Source: Hydractinia symbiolongicarpus (Eukaryota; Cnidaria; Hydrozoa; Anthoathecata; Hydractiniidae). From it: a stretch of DNA of 64,000 nt. The DNA is taken from contig NC_079875.1 of NCBI RefSeq assembly GCF_029227915.1, positions 1,550,001-1,614,000 of the forward strand, written 5' to 3'. Below the pieces are notes generated by a model. That model saw only the letters and a program-made list of their open reading frames with translations, had not been told where the DNA came from and searched no databases. A program made the position numbers and the translations under genes. Positions 35,948 to 50,100 of this stretch are shown piece by piece (the first letter of the stretch is position 1; every line of letters starts with the position of its first letter).

Positions 35948-37790
35948 TCAGCGTCTCATCAAAAATGAAAACATTTTTGAAAACTAGAAGTCTCAAGCGT
36001 TTTAGTGGTGAAAAGATAATTTAAAAAATCGTTTTAGAAATGAGTTTACTCACAGGGTACTTTCTTTGTATACATTCGACTATACGGGCCAAGCCCGGGA
36101 TTTACGGGAAATAGCGGGTTTTCGTTTGCCGGCGATTAAATCACTTTCATTAAGCGTCTCATCAAAAATGAAAACATTTCTGAAAACTACAAGTCTCATG
36201 CGTTTTAGTGGTGAAAAAATAATTTAAAAATTCGTTCGGGAAATGAGTTTACTCACTGGGTACTTTCCTTGTATACTTTTGACTATACGGGCCGAGTCCG
36301 GGATTTACGGGAAATCGCGGGTTTTCGTTTGCCGGCGATTAAACTTCTTTTATTCAGCGTCTCATCAAAAATGAAAACATTTTTAAAAACTACAAGTCTC
36401 ATGGGCTTTAGTGGTGAAATAATAATTTAAATAATCGTTTGGGAAATGAGTTTACTCCCTGGGTACTTTCTTTGTATACTTTTGACTATATGGGCCGAGT
36501 CCGGGATTTACGGGAAATCGCAGGCTTTCGTTTGCCGGCGATTAAACTTCTTTTATTCAGCGTCTCATCAAAAATGAAAACATTTTTGAAAACTACAAGT
36601 CTAATGCGTTTTAGTGGTGAAAAAATAATTTAAAAAATCGTTCGGGAAATGAGTTTACACCCTGGGTACTTTCTTTGTATACTTTTGACTATACGGGCCG
36701 AGTCCGGGATTTACGGGAAATCGCAGGTTTTCGTTTGCCGGCGATTAAACTTCTTTTATTCAGCGCCTCATCAAAAATGAAAACATTTTTAAAAACTACA
36801 AGTCTCATGGGCTTTAGTGGTGAAATAATAATTTAAAAAAATCGTTCGGGAAATGAGTTTACACCCCGGGTACTTTCTTTGTATACTTTTGACTATACGG
36901 GCCGAGTCCGGGATTTACGGGAAATCGCAGGTTTTCGTTTGCCGGCGATTAAACTTCTTTTATTCAGCGTCTCATCAAAAATGAAAACATTTTTAAAAAC
37001 TACAAGTCTCGTGGGCTTTAGTGGTGAAAAAATAAATTAAAAAATTGTTCTGGAAATGAGTTTACTTACAGGGTACTTTCTTTGTATACATTCGACTATA
37101 CGGGCCAAGCCCGGGATTTACGGGAAATCTCAGGTTTTAGTTTGCCGGCGATTAAACCTTCATTAAGCGTCTCATCAAAAATGAAAACATTTTTGAAAAC
37201 TACAAGTCTCATGCGTTTTAGTGGTGAAATAATAATTTAAAAAATCGTTCGGGAAATGAGTTTACACCCCGGGTACTTTCTTTGTATACTTTTGACTATA
37301 CGGGCCGAGTCCGGGATTTACGGGAAATCGCAGGTTTTCGTTTGCCGGAGATTAAACTTCTTTTATTCAGCGTCTCATCAAAAATGAAAACATTTTTGAA
37401 AACTACAAGTCTCATCCGTTTTAGTGGTGAAAAAATAATTTAAATAATCGTTCGGGAAATGAGTTTACTCACAGGGTACTTTCTTTGTATACTTTTGACT
37501 ATACGGGCCAAGCCCAGGATTTACGGGAAATCGCGGGTTCTCGTTTGCCGGCGATTAAACTTCTTTTATTCAGCGTCTCATCAAAAATGAAAATATTTTT
37601 AAATACTACAAGTCTCATGGGCTTTAGTGGTGAAATAATTTTTTAAAAAATCGTTCGGGAAATGAGTTTACACCCTGGGTACTTTCTTTGTATACTTTTG
37701 ACTATACGGACCAAGTCCGGGATTTACGGGAAATCACAGGTTTTCGTTTGCCGGCGATTAAACTTCTTTTATTCAGCGTCTCATCAAAAA
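35590..37790. repeat. Higher-order repeat 4, copy 1 (2636-bp offset)
   Basis: From the AAAATTAATTAAAAAAATCG linker (about 35605) to about 37790 the monomers match 38226-40430 at a 2636-bp (13-monomer) offset. Shared marks include GTTTTAGAAATGAG (36030) versus GTTTTAGATATGAG (38666), CAGGCTTTCG (36530 and 39166) and CAGGTTTTAGTTTG (37130 and 39766). Confidence 0.83.
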
Positions 37791-38225
37791 TGAAAACATT
37801 TCTGAAAACTACAAGTCTCATGCGTTTTAGTGGTGAAAAAATAATTTAAAAATTCGTTCGGGAAATGAGTTTACTCACTGGGTACTTTCCTTGTATACTT
37901 TTGACTATACGGGCCGAGTCCGGGATTTACGGGAAATCGCGGGTTTTCGTTTGCCGGCGATTAAACTTCTTTTATTCAGCGTCTCATCAAAAATGAAAAC
38001 ATTTTTAAAAACTACAAGTCTCATGGGCTTTAGTGGTGAAATAATAATTTAAATAATCGTTTGGGAAATGAGTTTACTCCCTGGGTACTTTCTTTGTATA
38101 CTTTTGACTATACGGGCCGAGTCCGGGATTTACGGGAAATAGCAGGTTTTCGTTTGACGGCGATTAAACTTCTTTTATTCATCGTCTCATCAAAAATGAA
38201 AACATTTTTGAAAACTACAAGTCTC

Positions 38226-40430
38226 ATGCGTTTTAGTGGTGAAAATTAATTAAAAAAATCGTTCGGGAAATGAGTTTACTCCCTGGGTACTTTCTTTGTA
38301 TACTTTTGACTATACGGGCCGAGTCCGGGATTTACGGGAAGTCGCGGGTTTTCGTTTGCCGGCAATTAAACTTCTTTTATTCAGTGTCTCATCAAAAATG
38401 AAAACATTTTTAAAAACTACAAGTCTCATGGGCTTTAGTGGTGAAATAATAATTTAAAAAATCGTTCGGGAAATGAGTTTACACCCCGGGTACTTTCTTT
38501 GTATACTTTTGACTATACGGGCCGAGTCCGGTATTTACTGGAAATCGCAGGTTTTCGTTTGCCGGCGATTAAACTTCTTTTATTCAGCGTCTCATCAAAA
38601 ATGAAAACATTTTTGAAAACTAGAAGTCTCAAGCGTTTTAGTGGTGAAAAGATAATTTAAAAAATCGTTTTAGATATGAGTTTACTCACAGGGTACTTTC
38701 TTTGTATACATTCGACTATACGGGCCAAGCCCGGGATTTACGGGAAATAGCGGGTTTTCGTTTGCCGGCGATTAAATCACTTTCATTAAGCGTCTCATCA
38801 AAAATGAAAACATTTCTGAAAACTACAAGTCTCATGCGTTTTAGTGGTGAAAAAATAATTTAAAAATTCGTTCGGGAAATGAGTTTACTCACTGGGTACT
38901 TTCCTTGTATACTTTTGACTATACGGGCCGAGTCCGGGATTTACGGGAAATCGCGGGTTTTCGTTTGCCGGCGATTAAACTTCTTTTATTCAGCGTCTCA
39001 TCAAAAATGAAAACATTTTTAAAAACTACAAGTCTCATGGGCTTTAGTGGTGAAATAATAATTTAAATAATCGTTTGGGAAATGCGTTTACTCCCTGGGT
39101 ACTTTCTTTGTATACTTTTGACTATACGGGCCGAGTCCGGGATTTACGGGAAATCGCAGGCTTTCGTTTGCCGGCGATTAAACTTCTTTTATTCAGCGTC
39201 TCATCAAAAATGAAAACATTTTTGAAAACTACAAGTCTAATGCGTTTTAGTGGTGAAAAAATAATTTAAAAAATCGTTCGGGAAATGAGTTTACACCCTG
39301 GGTACTTTCTTTGTATACTTTTGACTATACGGGCCGAGTCCGGGATTTACGGGAAATCGCAGGTTTTCGTTTGCCGGCGATTAAACTTCTTTTATTCAGC
39401 GCCTCATCAAAAATGAAAACATTTTTAAAAACTACAAGTCTCATGGGCTTTAGTGGTGAAATAATAATTTAAAAAAATCGTTCGGGAAATGAGTTTACAC
39501 CCCGGGTACTTTCTTTGTATACTTTTGACTATACCGGCCGAGTCCGGGATTTACGGGAAATCGCAGGTTTTCGTTTGCCGGCGATTAAACTTCTTTTATT
39601 TAGCGTCTCATCAAAAATGAAAACATTTTTAAAAACTACAAGTCTCGTGGGCTTTAGTGGTGAAAAAATAAATTAAAAAATTGTTCTGGAAATGAGTTTA
39701 CTTACAGTGTACTTTCTTTGTATACATTCGACTATACGGGCCAAGCCCGGGATTTACGGGAAATCTCAGGTTTTAGTTTGCCGGCGATTAAACCTTCATT
39801 AAGCGTCTCATCAAAAATGAAAACATTTTTGAAAACTACAAGTCTCATGCGTTTTAGTGGTGAAATAATAATTTAAAAAATCGTTCGGGAAATGAGTTTA
39901 CACCCCGGGTACTTTCTTTGTATACTTTTGACTATACGGGCCGAGTCCGGGATTTACGGGAAATCGCAGGTTTTCGTTTGTCGGAGATTAAACTTCTTTT
40001 ATTCAGCGTCTCATCAAAAATGAAAACATTTTTGAAAACTACAAGTCTCATCCGTTTTAGTGGTGAAAAAATAATTTAAATAATCGTTCGGGAAATGAGT
40101 TTACTCACAGGGTACTTTCTTTGTATACTTTTGACTATACGGGCCAAGCCCGGGATTTACGGGAAATCGCGGGTTCTCGTTTGCCGGCGATTAAACTTCT
40201 TTTATTCAGCGTCTCATCAAAAATGAAAATATTTTTAAATACTGCAAGTCTCATGGGCTTTAGTGGTGAAATAATTTTTTAAAAAATCGTTCGGGAAATG
40301 AGTTTACACCCTGGGTACTTTCTTTGTATACTTTTGACTATACGGACCAAGTCCGGGATTTACGGGAAATCACAGGTTTTCGTTTGCCGGCGATTAAACT
40401 TCTTTTATTCAGCGTCTCATCAAAAATGAA
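38226..40430. repeat. Higher-order repeat 4, copy 2 (2636-bp offset)
   Basis: Second copy of the block. It diverges from copy 1 at about 40434, where it continues into the HOR-5 unit. Confidence 0.83.
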
Positions 40431-43400
40431 AACATTTTTGAAAACTACAAGTCTCAAGCGTTTTAGTGGTGAAAATATAATTTAAAAAATCGATCGGGAA
40501 ATGAGTTTACTCCCTGGGTTCTTTCTTTGTATAATTTTGACTATGCGGGCCGAGTCCGGGGTTTACGGGAAATGGCGGGTTTTCGCTTGCCGGCGATTAA
40601 ACTTCTTTTATTCAGCGTCTCTTCAAAAATGAAAACATTTTTGAAAACTAGAAGTCTCAAGCGTTTTAGTGGTGAAAAGATAATTTAAAAAATCGTTTTG
40701 GAAATGAGTTTACTCACAGGGTACTTTCTTTGTATACTTTTGACTATACGGGCCGAGTCCAGGATTTACGGGAAATCGCAGGTTTTCGTTTGCCGGCGAT
40801 TAAACTTCTTTTATTCAGCGTCTCATCAAAAATGAAAACATTTTTAAAAACTACAAGTCTCATGCGTTTTAGTGGTGAAAAAGTAATTTAAAAAATCGTT
40901 CGGGAAATGAGTTTACTCCCTGGGTACTTTCTTTGTATACTTTTGACTATACGGGCCTAGTCCGGGATTTACGGGAAATCGCACGTTTTCGTTTGCCGGC
41001 GATTAAACTGCTTTTATTCAGCGTCTCATCAAAAATGAAAACATTTTTGAAAACTACAAGTCTCATGCGTTTTAGTGGTGAAAAAATAATTTAAAAAATC
41101 GTTCGGAAAATGAGTTTACTCCCTGGGTACTTTCTTTGTGTACTTTTGACTATACGGGCCAAGCCGGGATTTACGGGAAATCGCGGGTTTTTCGTTTGCC
41201 GGCGATTAAACTTTATTTATTCAGCGTTTCATCAAAAATGAAAACATTTTTAAAAACTACAAGTGTCATGCGTTTAGTGGTGAAATAATAATTTAAAAAT
41301 TCGTTAGGGAAATGAGTTTACTGACTGGGTACTTTCCTTGTATACTTTTGACTATACGGGCCGAGGCCGGGATTTACGGGAAATTGCGGGTTTTCGTTTG
41401 CCGGCGATTAAACTTCTTTTATTCAGCGTCTCATCAAAAATGAAAACATTTTTGAAAACTACAAGTCTCATGCGTTTTAGTGGTGAAAAAATAATTTAAA
41501 AAATCGTTCGGAAAATGAGTTTACTCCCTGGGTACTTTCTTTGTGTACTTTTGACTATACGGGCCAAGCCGGGATTTACGGGAAATCGCGGGTTTTTCGT
41601 TTGCCGGCGATTAAACTTTATTTATTCAGCGTTTCATCAAAAATGAAAACATTTTTAAAAACTACAAGTGTCATGCGTTTAGTGGTGAAATAATAATTTA
41701 AAAATTCGTTAGGGAAATGAGTTTACTGACTGGGTACTTTCCTTGTATACTTTTGACTATACGGGCCGAGGCCGGGATTTACGGGAAATTGCGGGTTTTC
41801 GTTTGCCGGCGATTAAACTTCTTTTATTCAGCGTCTCATCAAAAATGAAAACATTTTTAAAAACTACAAGTCTCTTGGGCTTTAGTGGTGAAATAATAAT
41901 TTAAAAAATCGTTTGGGAAATGAGTTTACTCTCTGGGTACTTTATTTGTATACTTTTGACTATACGGGCCGAGTCCAGGATTTACGGGAAATCGCAGGTT
42001 TTCGTTTGCCGGCGATTAAACCTCTTTCATTAAGCGTCTCATCAAAAATGAAAACATTTTTGAAAACTACAAGTCTCATGCGTTTTAGTGGTGAAAAAAT
42101 AATTTAAAAATCGTTCGGGAAATGAGTTTACTCCCTGGGTACTTTCTTTGTATACTTTTGAATATACGGGCCGAGTCCGGGATTTACGGAAAATCGGGAT
42201 TTTCGTTTGCCGTCGATTAAACTTCTTTTATTCAGCGTCCCATCAAATATGAAAATATTTTTGAAAACTACAAGTGTCATGCGTTTAGTGGTAAAAAAAT
42301 AATATAAAAAATCGTTCGGGAAATGAGTTTACTCCCTGGGTACTTTCTTTGTGTACTTTTGACTATACGGGTCGAGTCCGGGGTTTACGGGAAATGGCGG
42401 GTTTTCGTTTGCCGGCGATTAAACTTCTTTCATTAACCGTCTCATCAAAAATGAAAACATTTTTGAAAACTACAAGTCTCATGCGTTTTAGTGGTGAAAA
42501 GATAATTTAAAAAATCGTTTTGGAAATGAGTTTACTCACAGGGTACTTTCTTTGTATACATTCGACTATACGGGCCAAGCCCGGGATTTACGGGAAATCG
42601 CAGGTTTTCGTTTGCCGGCGATTAAACTTCTTTCATTAACCGTCTCATCAAAAATGAAAACATTTTTGAAAACTACAAGTCTCATGCGTTTTAGTCGTGA
42701 AAAAAAAAATTAAAAAATCGTTCAGGAAATGAGTTTACTCCCTGGGTACTTTCTTTGTATACTTTGGACTATACGGGCCGAGTCCGGGATTTACGGGAAA
42801 TCGCGGATTTTCGTTTGAGGGCGATTAAACTTCTTTTATTCAGCGTCTCATCAAAAATGAAAACATTTTTGAAAACTACAAGTCTCATGCGTTGTAGTGG
42901 TGAAAAAATAATTTAAAAAATCGTTCGGAAAATGAGTTTACTCCCTGGGTACTTTCTTTGTATACTTTTGACTATACGGGCCGAGTTCGGGGTTTACGGG
43001 AAATGGCGGGTTTTCGTTTGCCGGCGATTAAACTTCTTTTATTCAGCGTCTCATCAAAAATGAAAACATTTTTAAAAACTACAAGTTTCATGCGTTGTAG
43101 TGGTGAAAAAATAATTTAAAAAATAGTTCGGAAAATCAGTTTACTCCCTGGGTAATTTCTTTGTATACTTTTGACTATACGGGCCGAGTCCGGGGTTTAC
43201 GGGAAATGGCGGGTTTTCGTTTGCCGGCGATTTACCTTCTTTTATTCAGCGTCTCATCAAAAATGAAAACATTTTTTAAAACTACAAGTCTCATACGTTT
43301 TAGTGGTGAAAAAATAATTTAAAAATTCGTTCGGGAAATGAGTTTACTCACTGGGTACTTTCCTTGTATACTTTTAACTATACGGGCCGAGTCCGGGATT

Positions 43401-43700
43401 TACGGGAAATCGAGGGTTTTCGTTTGCCGGCGATTAAACTTCTTTTTTTCAGCGTCTCATCAAAAATGAAAACATTTTTAAAAACTACAAGTCTCATGGG
43501 CTTTAGTGGTGAAATAATAATTTAAAAAATCGTTTGGGAAATGAGTTTACTCCCTGGGTACTTTCTTTGTATACTTTTGACTATATGGGCCGAGTCCAGG
43601 AATTACGGGAAATCGCAGGTTTTCGTTTGCCGGCGATTAAACTTCTTTTATTCAGCGTCTCATCAAAAATGAAAACATTTTTGAAAACTACAAGTCTCAT
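39850..43700. repeat. Higher-order repeat 5, copy 1 (3852 bp, 19 monomers)
   Basis: Matches 43702-47148 almost base for base. The offset is 3852 bp at the left (TTTGTCGGAG at 39979 and 43831) and 3447 bp at the right (41913 matches 45360, 43534 matches 46981). The 405-bp difference is a two-monomer tandem duplication present only in this copy. Confidence 0.9.
41050..41850. repeat. Two-monomer tandem duplication (405-bp offset) private to HOR 5 copy 1
   Basis: The pair GTTCGGAAAATGAG/TTTGTGTAC/AAGCCGGG and GTTAGGGAAATGAG/CTGACTGGG appears at 41101 and again at 41506. HOR-5 copy 2 has the pair once, near 44950-45350. Confidence 0.88.
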
Positions 43701-43701
43701 G

Positions 43702-46700
43702 CGTTTTAGTGGTGAAATAATAATTTAAAAAATCGTTCGGGAAATGAGTTTACACCCCGGGTACTTTCTTTGTATACTTTTGACTATACGGGCCGAGTCC
43801 GGGATTTACGGGAAATCGCAGGTTTTCGTTTGTCGGAGATTAAACTTCTTTTATTCAGCGTCTCATCAAAAATGAAAACATTTTTGAAAACTACAAGTCT
43901 CATCCGTTTTAGTGGTGAAAAAATAATTTAAATAATCGTTCGGGAAATGAGTTTACTCACAGGGTACTTTCTTTGTATACTTTTGACTATACGGGCCAAG
44001 CCCGGGATTTACGGGAAATCGCGGGTTCTCGTTTGCCGGCGATTAAACTTCTTTTATTCAGCGTCTCATCAAAAATGAAAATATTTTTAAATACTACAAG
44101 TCTCATGGGCTTTAGTGGTGAAATAATTTTTTAAAAAATCGTTCGGGAAATGAGTTTACACCCTGGGTACTTTCTTTGTATACTTTTGACTATACGGACC
44201 AAGTCCGGGATTTACGGGAAATCACAGGTTTTCGTTTGCCGGCGATTAAACTTCTTTTATTCAGCGTCTCATCAAAAATGAAAACATTTTTGAAAACTAC
44301 AAGTCTCAAGCGTTTTAGTGGTGAAAATATAATTTAAAAAATCGATCGGGAAATGAGTTTACTCCCTGGGTTCTTTCTTTGTATAATTTTGACTATGCGG
44401 GCCGAGTCCGGGGTTTACGGGAAATGGCGGGTTTTCGCTTGCCGGCGATTAAACTTCTTTTATTCAGCGTCTCTTCAAAAATGAAAACATTTTTGAAAAC
44501 TAGAAGTCTCAAGCGTTTTAGTGGTGAAAAGATAATTTAAAAAATCGTTTTGGAAATGAGTTTACTCACAGGGTACTTTCTTTGTATACTTTTGACTATA
44601 CGGGCCGAGTCCAGGATTTACGGGAAATCGCAGGTTTTCGTTTGCCGGCGATTAAACTTCTTTTATTCAGCGTCTCATCAAAAATGAAAACATTTTTAAA
44701 AACTACAAGTCTCATGCGTTTTAGTGGTGAAAAAGTAATTTAAAAAATCGTTCGGGAAATGAGTTTACTCCCTGGGTACTTTCTTTGTATACTTTTGACT
44801 ATACGGGCCTAGTCCGGGATTTACGGGAAATCGCACGTTTTCGTTTGCCGGCGATTAAACTGCTTTTATTCAGCGTCTCATCAAAAATGAAAACATTTTT
44901 GAAAACTACAAGTCTCATGCGTTTTAGTGGTGAAAAAATAATTTAAAAAATCGTTCGGAAAATGAGTTTACTCCCTGGGTACTTTCTTTGTATACTTTTG
45001 ACTATACGGGCCAAGCCGGGATTTACGGGAAATCGCGGGTTTTTCGTTTGCCGGCGATTAAACTTTATTTATTCAGCGTTTCATCAAAAATGAAAACATT
45101 TTTAAAAACTACAAGTGTCATGCGTTTAGTGGTGAAATAATAATTTAAAAATTCGTTAGGGAAATGAGTTTACTGACTGGGTACTTTCCTTGTATACTTT
45201 TGACTATACGGGCCGAGGCCGGGATTTACGGGAAATTGCGGGTTTTCGTTTGCCGGCGATTAAACTTCTTTTATTCAGCGTCTCATCAAAAATGAAAACA
45301 TTTTTAAAAACTACAAGTCTCTTGGGCTTTAGTGGTGAAATAATAATTTAAAAAATCGTTTGGGAAATGAGTTTACTCTCTGGGTACTTTCTTTGTATAC
45401 TTTTGACTATACGGGCCGAGTCCAGGATTTACGGGAAATCGCAGGTTTTCGTTTGCCGGCGATTAAACCTCTTTCATTAAGCGTCTCATCAAAAATGAAA
45501 ACATTTTTGAAAACTACAAGTCTCATGCGTTTTAGTGGTGAAAAAATAATTTAAAAATCGTTCGGGAAATGAGTTTACTCCCTGGGTACTTTCTTTGTAT
45601 ACTTTAGAATATACGGGCCGAGTCCGGGATTTACGGAAAATCGGGATTTTCGTTTGCCGTCGATTAAACTTCTTTTATTCAGCGTCCCATCAAATATGAA
45701 AATATTTTTGAAAACTACAAGTGTCATGCGTTTAGTGGTAAAAAAATAATATAAAAAATCGTTCGGGAAATGAGTTTACTCCCTGGGTACTTTCTTTGTG
45801 TACTTTTGACTATACGGGTCGAGTCCGGGGTTTACGGGAAATGGCGGGTTTTCGTTTGCCGGCGATTAAACTTCTTTCATTAACCGTCTCATCAAAAATG
45901 AAAACATTTTTGAAAACTACAAGTCTCATGCGTTTTAGTGGTGAAAAGATAATTTAAAAAATCGTTTTGGAAATGAGTTTACTCACAGGGTACTTTCTTT
46001 GTATACATTCGACTATACGGGCCAAGCCCGGGATTTACGGGAAATCGCAGGTTTTCGTTTGCCGGCGATTAAACTTCTTTCATTAACCGTCTCATCAAAA
46101 ATGAAAACATTTTTGAAAACTACAAGTCTCATGCGTTTTAGTCGTGAAAAAAAAAATTAAAAAATCGTTCAGGAAATGAGTTTACTCCCTGGGTACTTTC
46201 TTTGTATACTTTGGACTATACGGGCCGAGTCCGGGATTTACGGGAAATCGCGGATTTTCGTTTGAGGGCGATTAAACTTCTTTTATTCAGCGTCTCATCA
46301 AAAATGAAAACATTTTTGAAAACTACAAGTCTCATGCGTTGTAGTGGTGAAAAAATAATTTAAAAAATCGTTCGGAAAATGAGTTTACTCCCTGGGTACT
46401 TTCTTTGTATACTTTTGACTATACGGGCCGAGTTCGGGGTTTACGGGAAATGGCGGGTTTTCGTTTGCCGGCGATTAAACTTCTTTTATTCAGCGTCTCA
46501 TCAAAAATGAAAACATTTTTAAAAACTACAAGTTTCATGCGTTGTAGTGGTGAAAAAATAATTTAAAAAATAGTTCGGAAAATCAGTTTACTCCCTGGGT
46601 AATTTCTTTGTATACTTTTGACTATACGGGCCGAGTCCGGGGTTTACGGGAAATGGCGGGTTTTCGTTTGCCGGCGATTTACCTTCTTTTATTCAGCGTC

Positions 46701-47148
46701 TCATCAAAAATGAAAACATTTTTTAAAACTACAAGTCTCATACGTTTTAGTGGTGAAAAAATAATTTAAAAATTCGTTCGGGAAATGAGTTTACTCACTG
46801 GGTACTTTCCTTGTATACTTTTAACTATACGGGCCGAGTCCGGGATTTACGGGAAATCGAGGGTTTTCGTTTGCCGGCGATTAAACTTCTTTTTTTCAGC
46901 GTCTCATCAAAAATGAAAACATTTTTAAAAACTACAAGTCTCATGGGCTTTAGTGGTGAAATAATAATTTAAAAAATCGTTTGGGAAATGAGTTTACTCC
47001 CTGGGTACTTTCTTTGTATACTTTTGACTATATGGGCCGAGTCCAGGAATTACGGGAAATCGCAGGTTTTCGTTTGCCGGCGATTAAACTTCTTTTATTC
47101 AGCGTCTCATCAAAAATGAAAACATTTTTGAAAACTACAAGTCTCATG
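43702..47148. repeat. Higher-order repeat 5, copy 2 (3447 bp, 17 monomers)
   Basis: Second tandem copy. Differences from copy 1 noted by eye are few: TTTGTATAC here (44989) for TTTGTGTAC (41137), TTTCTTTG (45391) for TTTATTTG (41944), and TTTAGAATATACGG (45603) for TTTTGAATATACGG (42156). Its right end also matches 54024-56684 at an 8914-bp offset. Confidence 0.9.
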
Positions 47149-50100
47149 CGTTTTAGTGGTGAAAAAATAATTTAAAAAATCGTTCGGAAAATGAGTTTAC
47201 TCCCTGGGTACTTTCTTTGTATACTTTTGACTATACGGGCCAAGCCGGGATTTACGGGAAATCGCGGGTTTTTCGTTTGCCGGCGATTAAACTTTATTTA
47301 TTCAGCGTTTCATCAAAAATGAAAACATTTTTAAAAACTACAAGTCTTATGCGATTTAGTGGTGAAAAAATAATTTAAAAAATCGTTCTGGAAATGAGTT
47401 TACTCACAGGGTACTTTCTTTGTATACGTTCGACTATACGGGCCAAGACCGGGATTTACGGGAAATCGCGGGTTTTCGTTTTCCGGCGTAAACCTCTTTC
47501 ATTAAGCGTCTCATCAAAAATGAAAACATTTTTGAAAACTACAAGTCTCATGCGTTTTAGTGGTGAAAAAAAAATTTAAAAAATCGTTCGGGAAATGAGT
47601 TTAATCCCTGGGTACTTTCTTTGTATACATTCGACTATACGGGCCAAGCCCCGGATTTACGGGAAAACGCGGGATTTCGTTTGCCGGCGATTAAACCTCT
47701 TTCATTAAGCGTCTCATCAAAAATGAAAACATTTTTGAAAACTACAAGTGTCATGCGTTTAGTGGTGAAATAATAATTTAAAAAATCGTTCGGGAAATGA
47801 GTTTACACCCTGGGTACTTTCTTTGTATACTTTTGACTATACGGGCCGAGTCCGGGATTTACGGGAAATTGCAGGTTTTCGTTTGCCGGCGATTAAACTT
47901 CTTTTATTCAGCGTCTCATCAAAAATGAAAACATTTTTGAAAACTACAAGTCTCATACGTTTTAGTGGTGAAAAAATAATTTAAAAATTTGTTCGGGAAA
48001 TGAGTTTACTCACTGGGTACTTTCCTTGTATACTTTTAACTATACGGGCCGAGTCCGGGATTCACGGGAAATCGCGGGTTTTCGTTTGCCGGCGATTAAA
48101 CGTCTTTTATTCAGCGTCTCATCAAAAATGAAAACATTTTTAAAAACTACAAGTCTCATGGGCTTTAGTGGTGAAATAATAATTTAAAAAATCGTTTGGG
48201 AAATGAGTTTACGCCCTGAGCGCTTTCTTTGTATACTTTTGACTATACGGGCCGAGTCCAGGATTTACGGGAAATCGCAGGTTTTCGTTTGCCGGCGATT
48301 AAACCTCTTTCATTAAGCGTCTCATCAAAAATGAAAACATTTTTGAAAACTACAAGTCTCATGCGTTTTAGTGGTGAAAAAATAATTTAAAAAATCGTTC
48401 GGGAAATGAGTTTACTCCCTGGGTACTTTCTTTGTATACTTTTGACTATACGGGCCGAGTCCGGGATTTACGGAAAATCGGGATTTTCGTTTGCCGGCGA
48501 TTAAACTTCTTTTATTCAGCGTCCCATCAAATATGAAAATATTTTTGAAAACTACAAGTGTCATGCGTTTAGTGGTAAAAAAATAATATAAAAAATCGTT
48601 CGGGAAATGAGTTTACTCCCTGGGTACTTTCTTTGTGTACTTTTGACTATACGGGTCGAGTCCGGGGTTTACGGGAAATGGCGGGTTTTCGTTTGCCGGC
48701 GATTAAACTTCTTTCATTAACCGTCTCATTAAAAATGAAAACATTTTTGAAAACTACAAGTCTCATGCGTTTTAGTGGTGAAAAGATAATTTAAAAAATC
48801 GTTTTGGAAATGAGTTTACTCACAGGGTACTTTCTTTGTATACATTCGACTATACGGGCCAAGCCCGGGATTTACGGGAAATCGCAGGTTTTCGTTTGCC
48901 GGCGATTAAACTTCTTTCATTAACCGTCTCATCAAAAATGAAAACATTTTTGAAAACTACAAGTCTCATGCGTTTTAGTGGTGAAAAAAAAAATTAAAAA
49001 ATCGTTCAGGAAATGAGTTTACTCCCTGGGTACTTTCTTTGTATACTTTGGACTATACGGGCCGAGTCCGGGATTTACGGGAAATCGCGGATTTTCGTTT
49101 GAGGGCGATTAAACTTCTTTTATTCAGCGTCTCATCAAAAATGAAAACATTTTTGAAAACTACAAGTCTCATGCGTTGTAGTGGTGAAAAAATAATTTAA
49201 AAAATCGTTCGGAAAATGAGTTTACTCCCTGGGTACTTTCTTTGTATACTTTTGACTATACGGGCCGAGTTCGGGGTTTACGGGAAATGGCGGGTTTTCG
49301 TTTGCCAGCGATTAAACTTCTTTTATTCAGCGTCTCATCAAAAATGAAAACATTTTTAAAAACTACAAGTTTCATGCGTTGTAGTTGTGAAAAAATAATT
49401 TAAAAAATAGTTCGGAAAATCAGTTTACTCCCTGGGTAATTTCTTTGTATACTTTTGACTATACGGGCCGAGTCCGGGGTTTACGGGAAATGGCGGGTTT
49501 TTGTTTGCCGGCGATTTAACTTCTTTTATTCAGCGTCTCATCAAAAATGAAAACATTTTTTAAAACTACAAGTCTCATACGTTTTAGTGGTGAAAAAATA
49601 ATTTAAAAATTCGTTCGGGAAATGAGTTTACTCACTGGGTACTTTCCTTGTATACTTTTAACTATACGGGCCGAGTCCGGGATTTACGGGAAATCGAGGG
49701 TTTTCGTTTGCCGGCGATTAAACTTCTTTTATTCAGCGTCTCATCAAAAATGAAAACATTTTTAAAAACTACAAGTCTCATGGGCTTTAGTGGTGAAATA
49801 ATAATTTAAAAAATCGTTTGGGAAATGAGTTTACTCCCTGGGTACTTTCTTTGTATACTTTTGACTATACGGGCCGAGTCCAGGAATTACGGGAAATCGC
49901 AGGTTTTCGTTTGCCGGCGATTAAACTTCTTTTATTCAGCGTCTCATCAAAAATGAAAACATTTTTGAAAACTACAAGTCTCATGCGTTTTAGTGGTGAA
50001 AAAGTAATTTAAAAAATCGTTCGGAAAATGAGTTTACTTCCTGGGTACTTTCTTTGTATACATTCGACTATACCGGCCAAGCCCCGGATTTACGGGAAAA

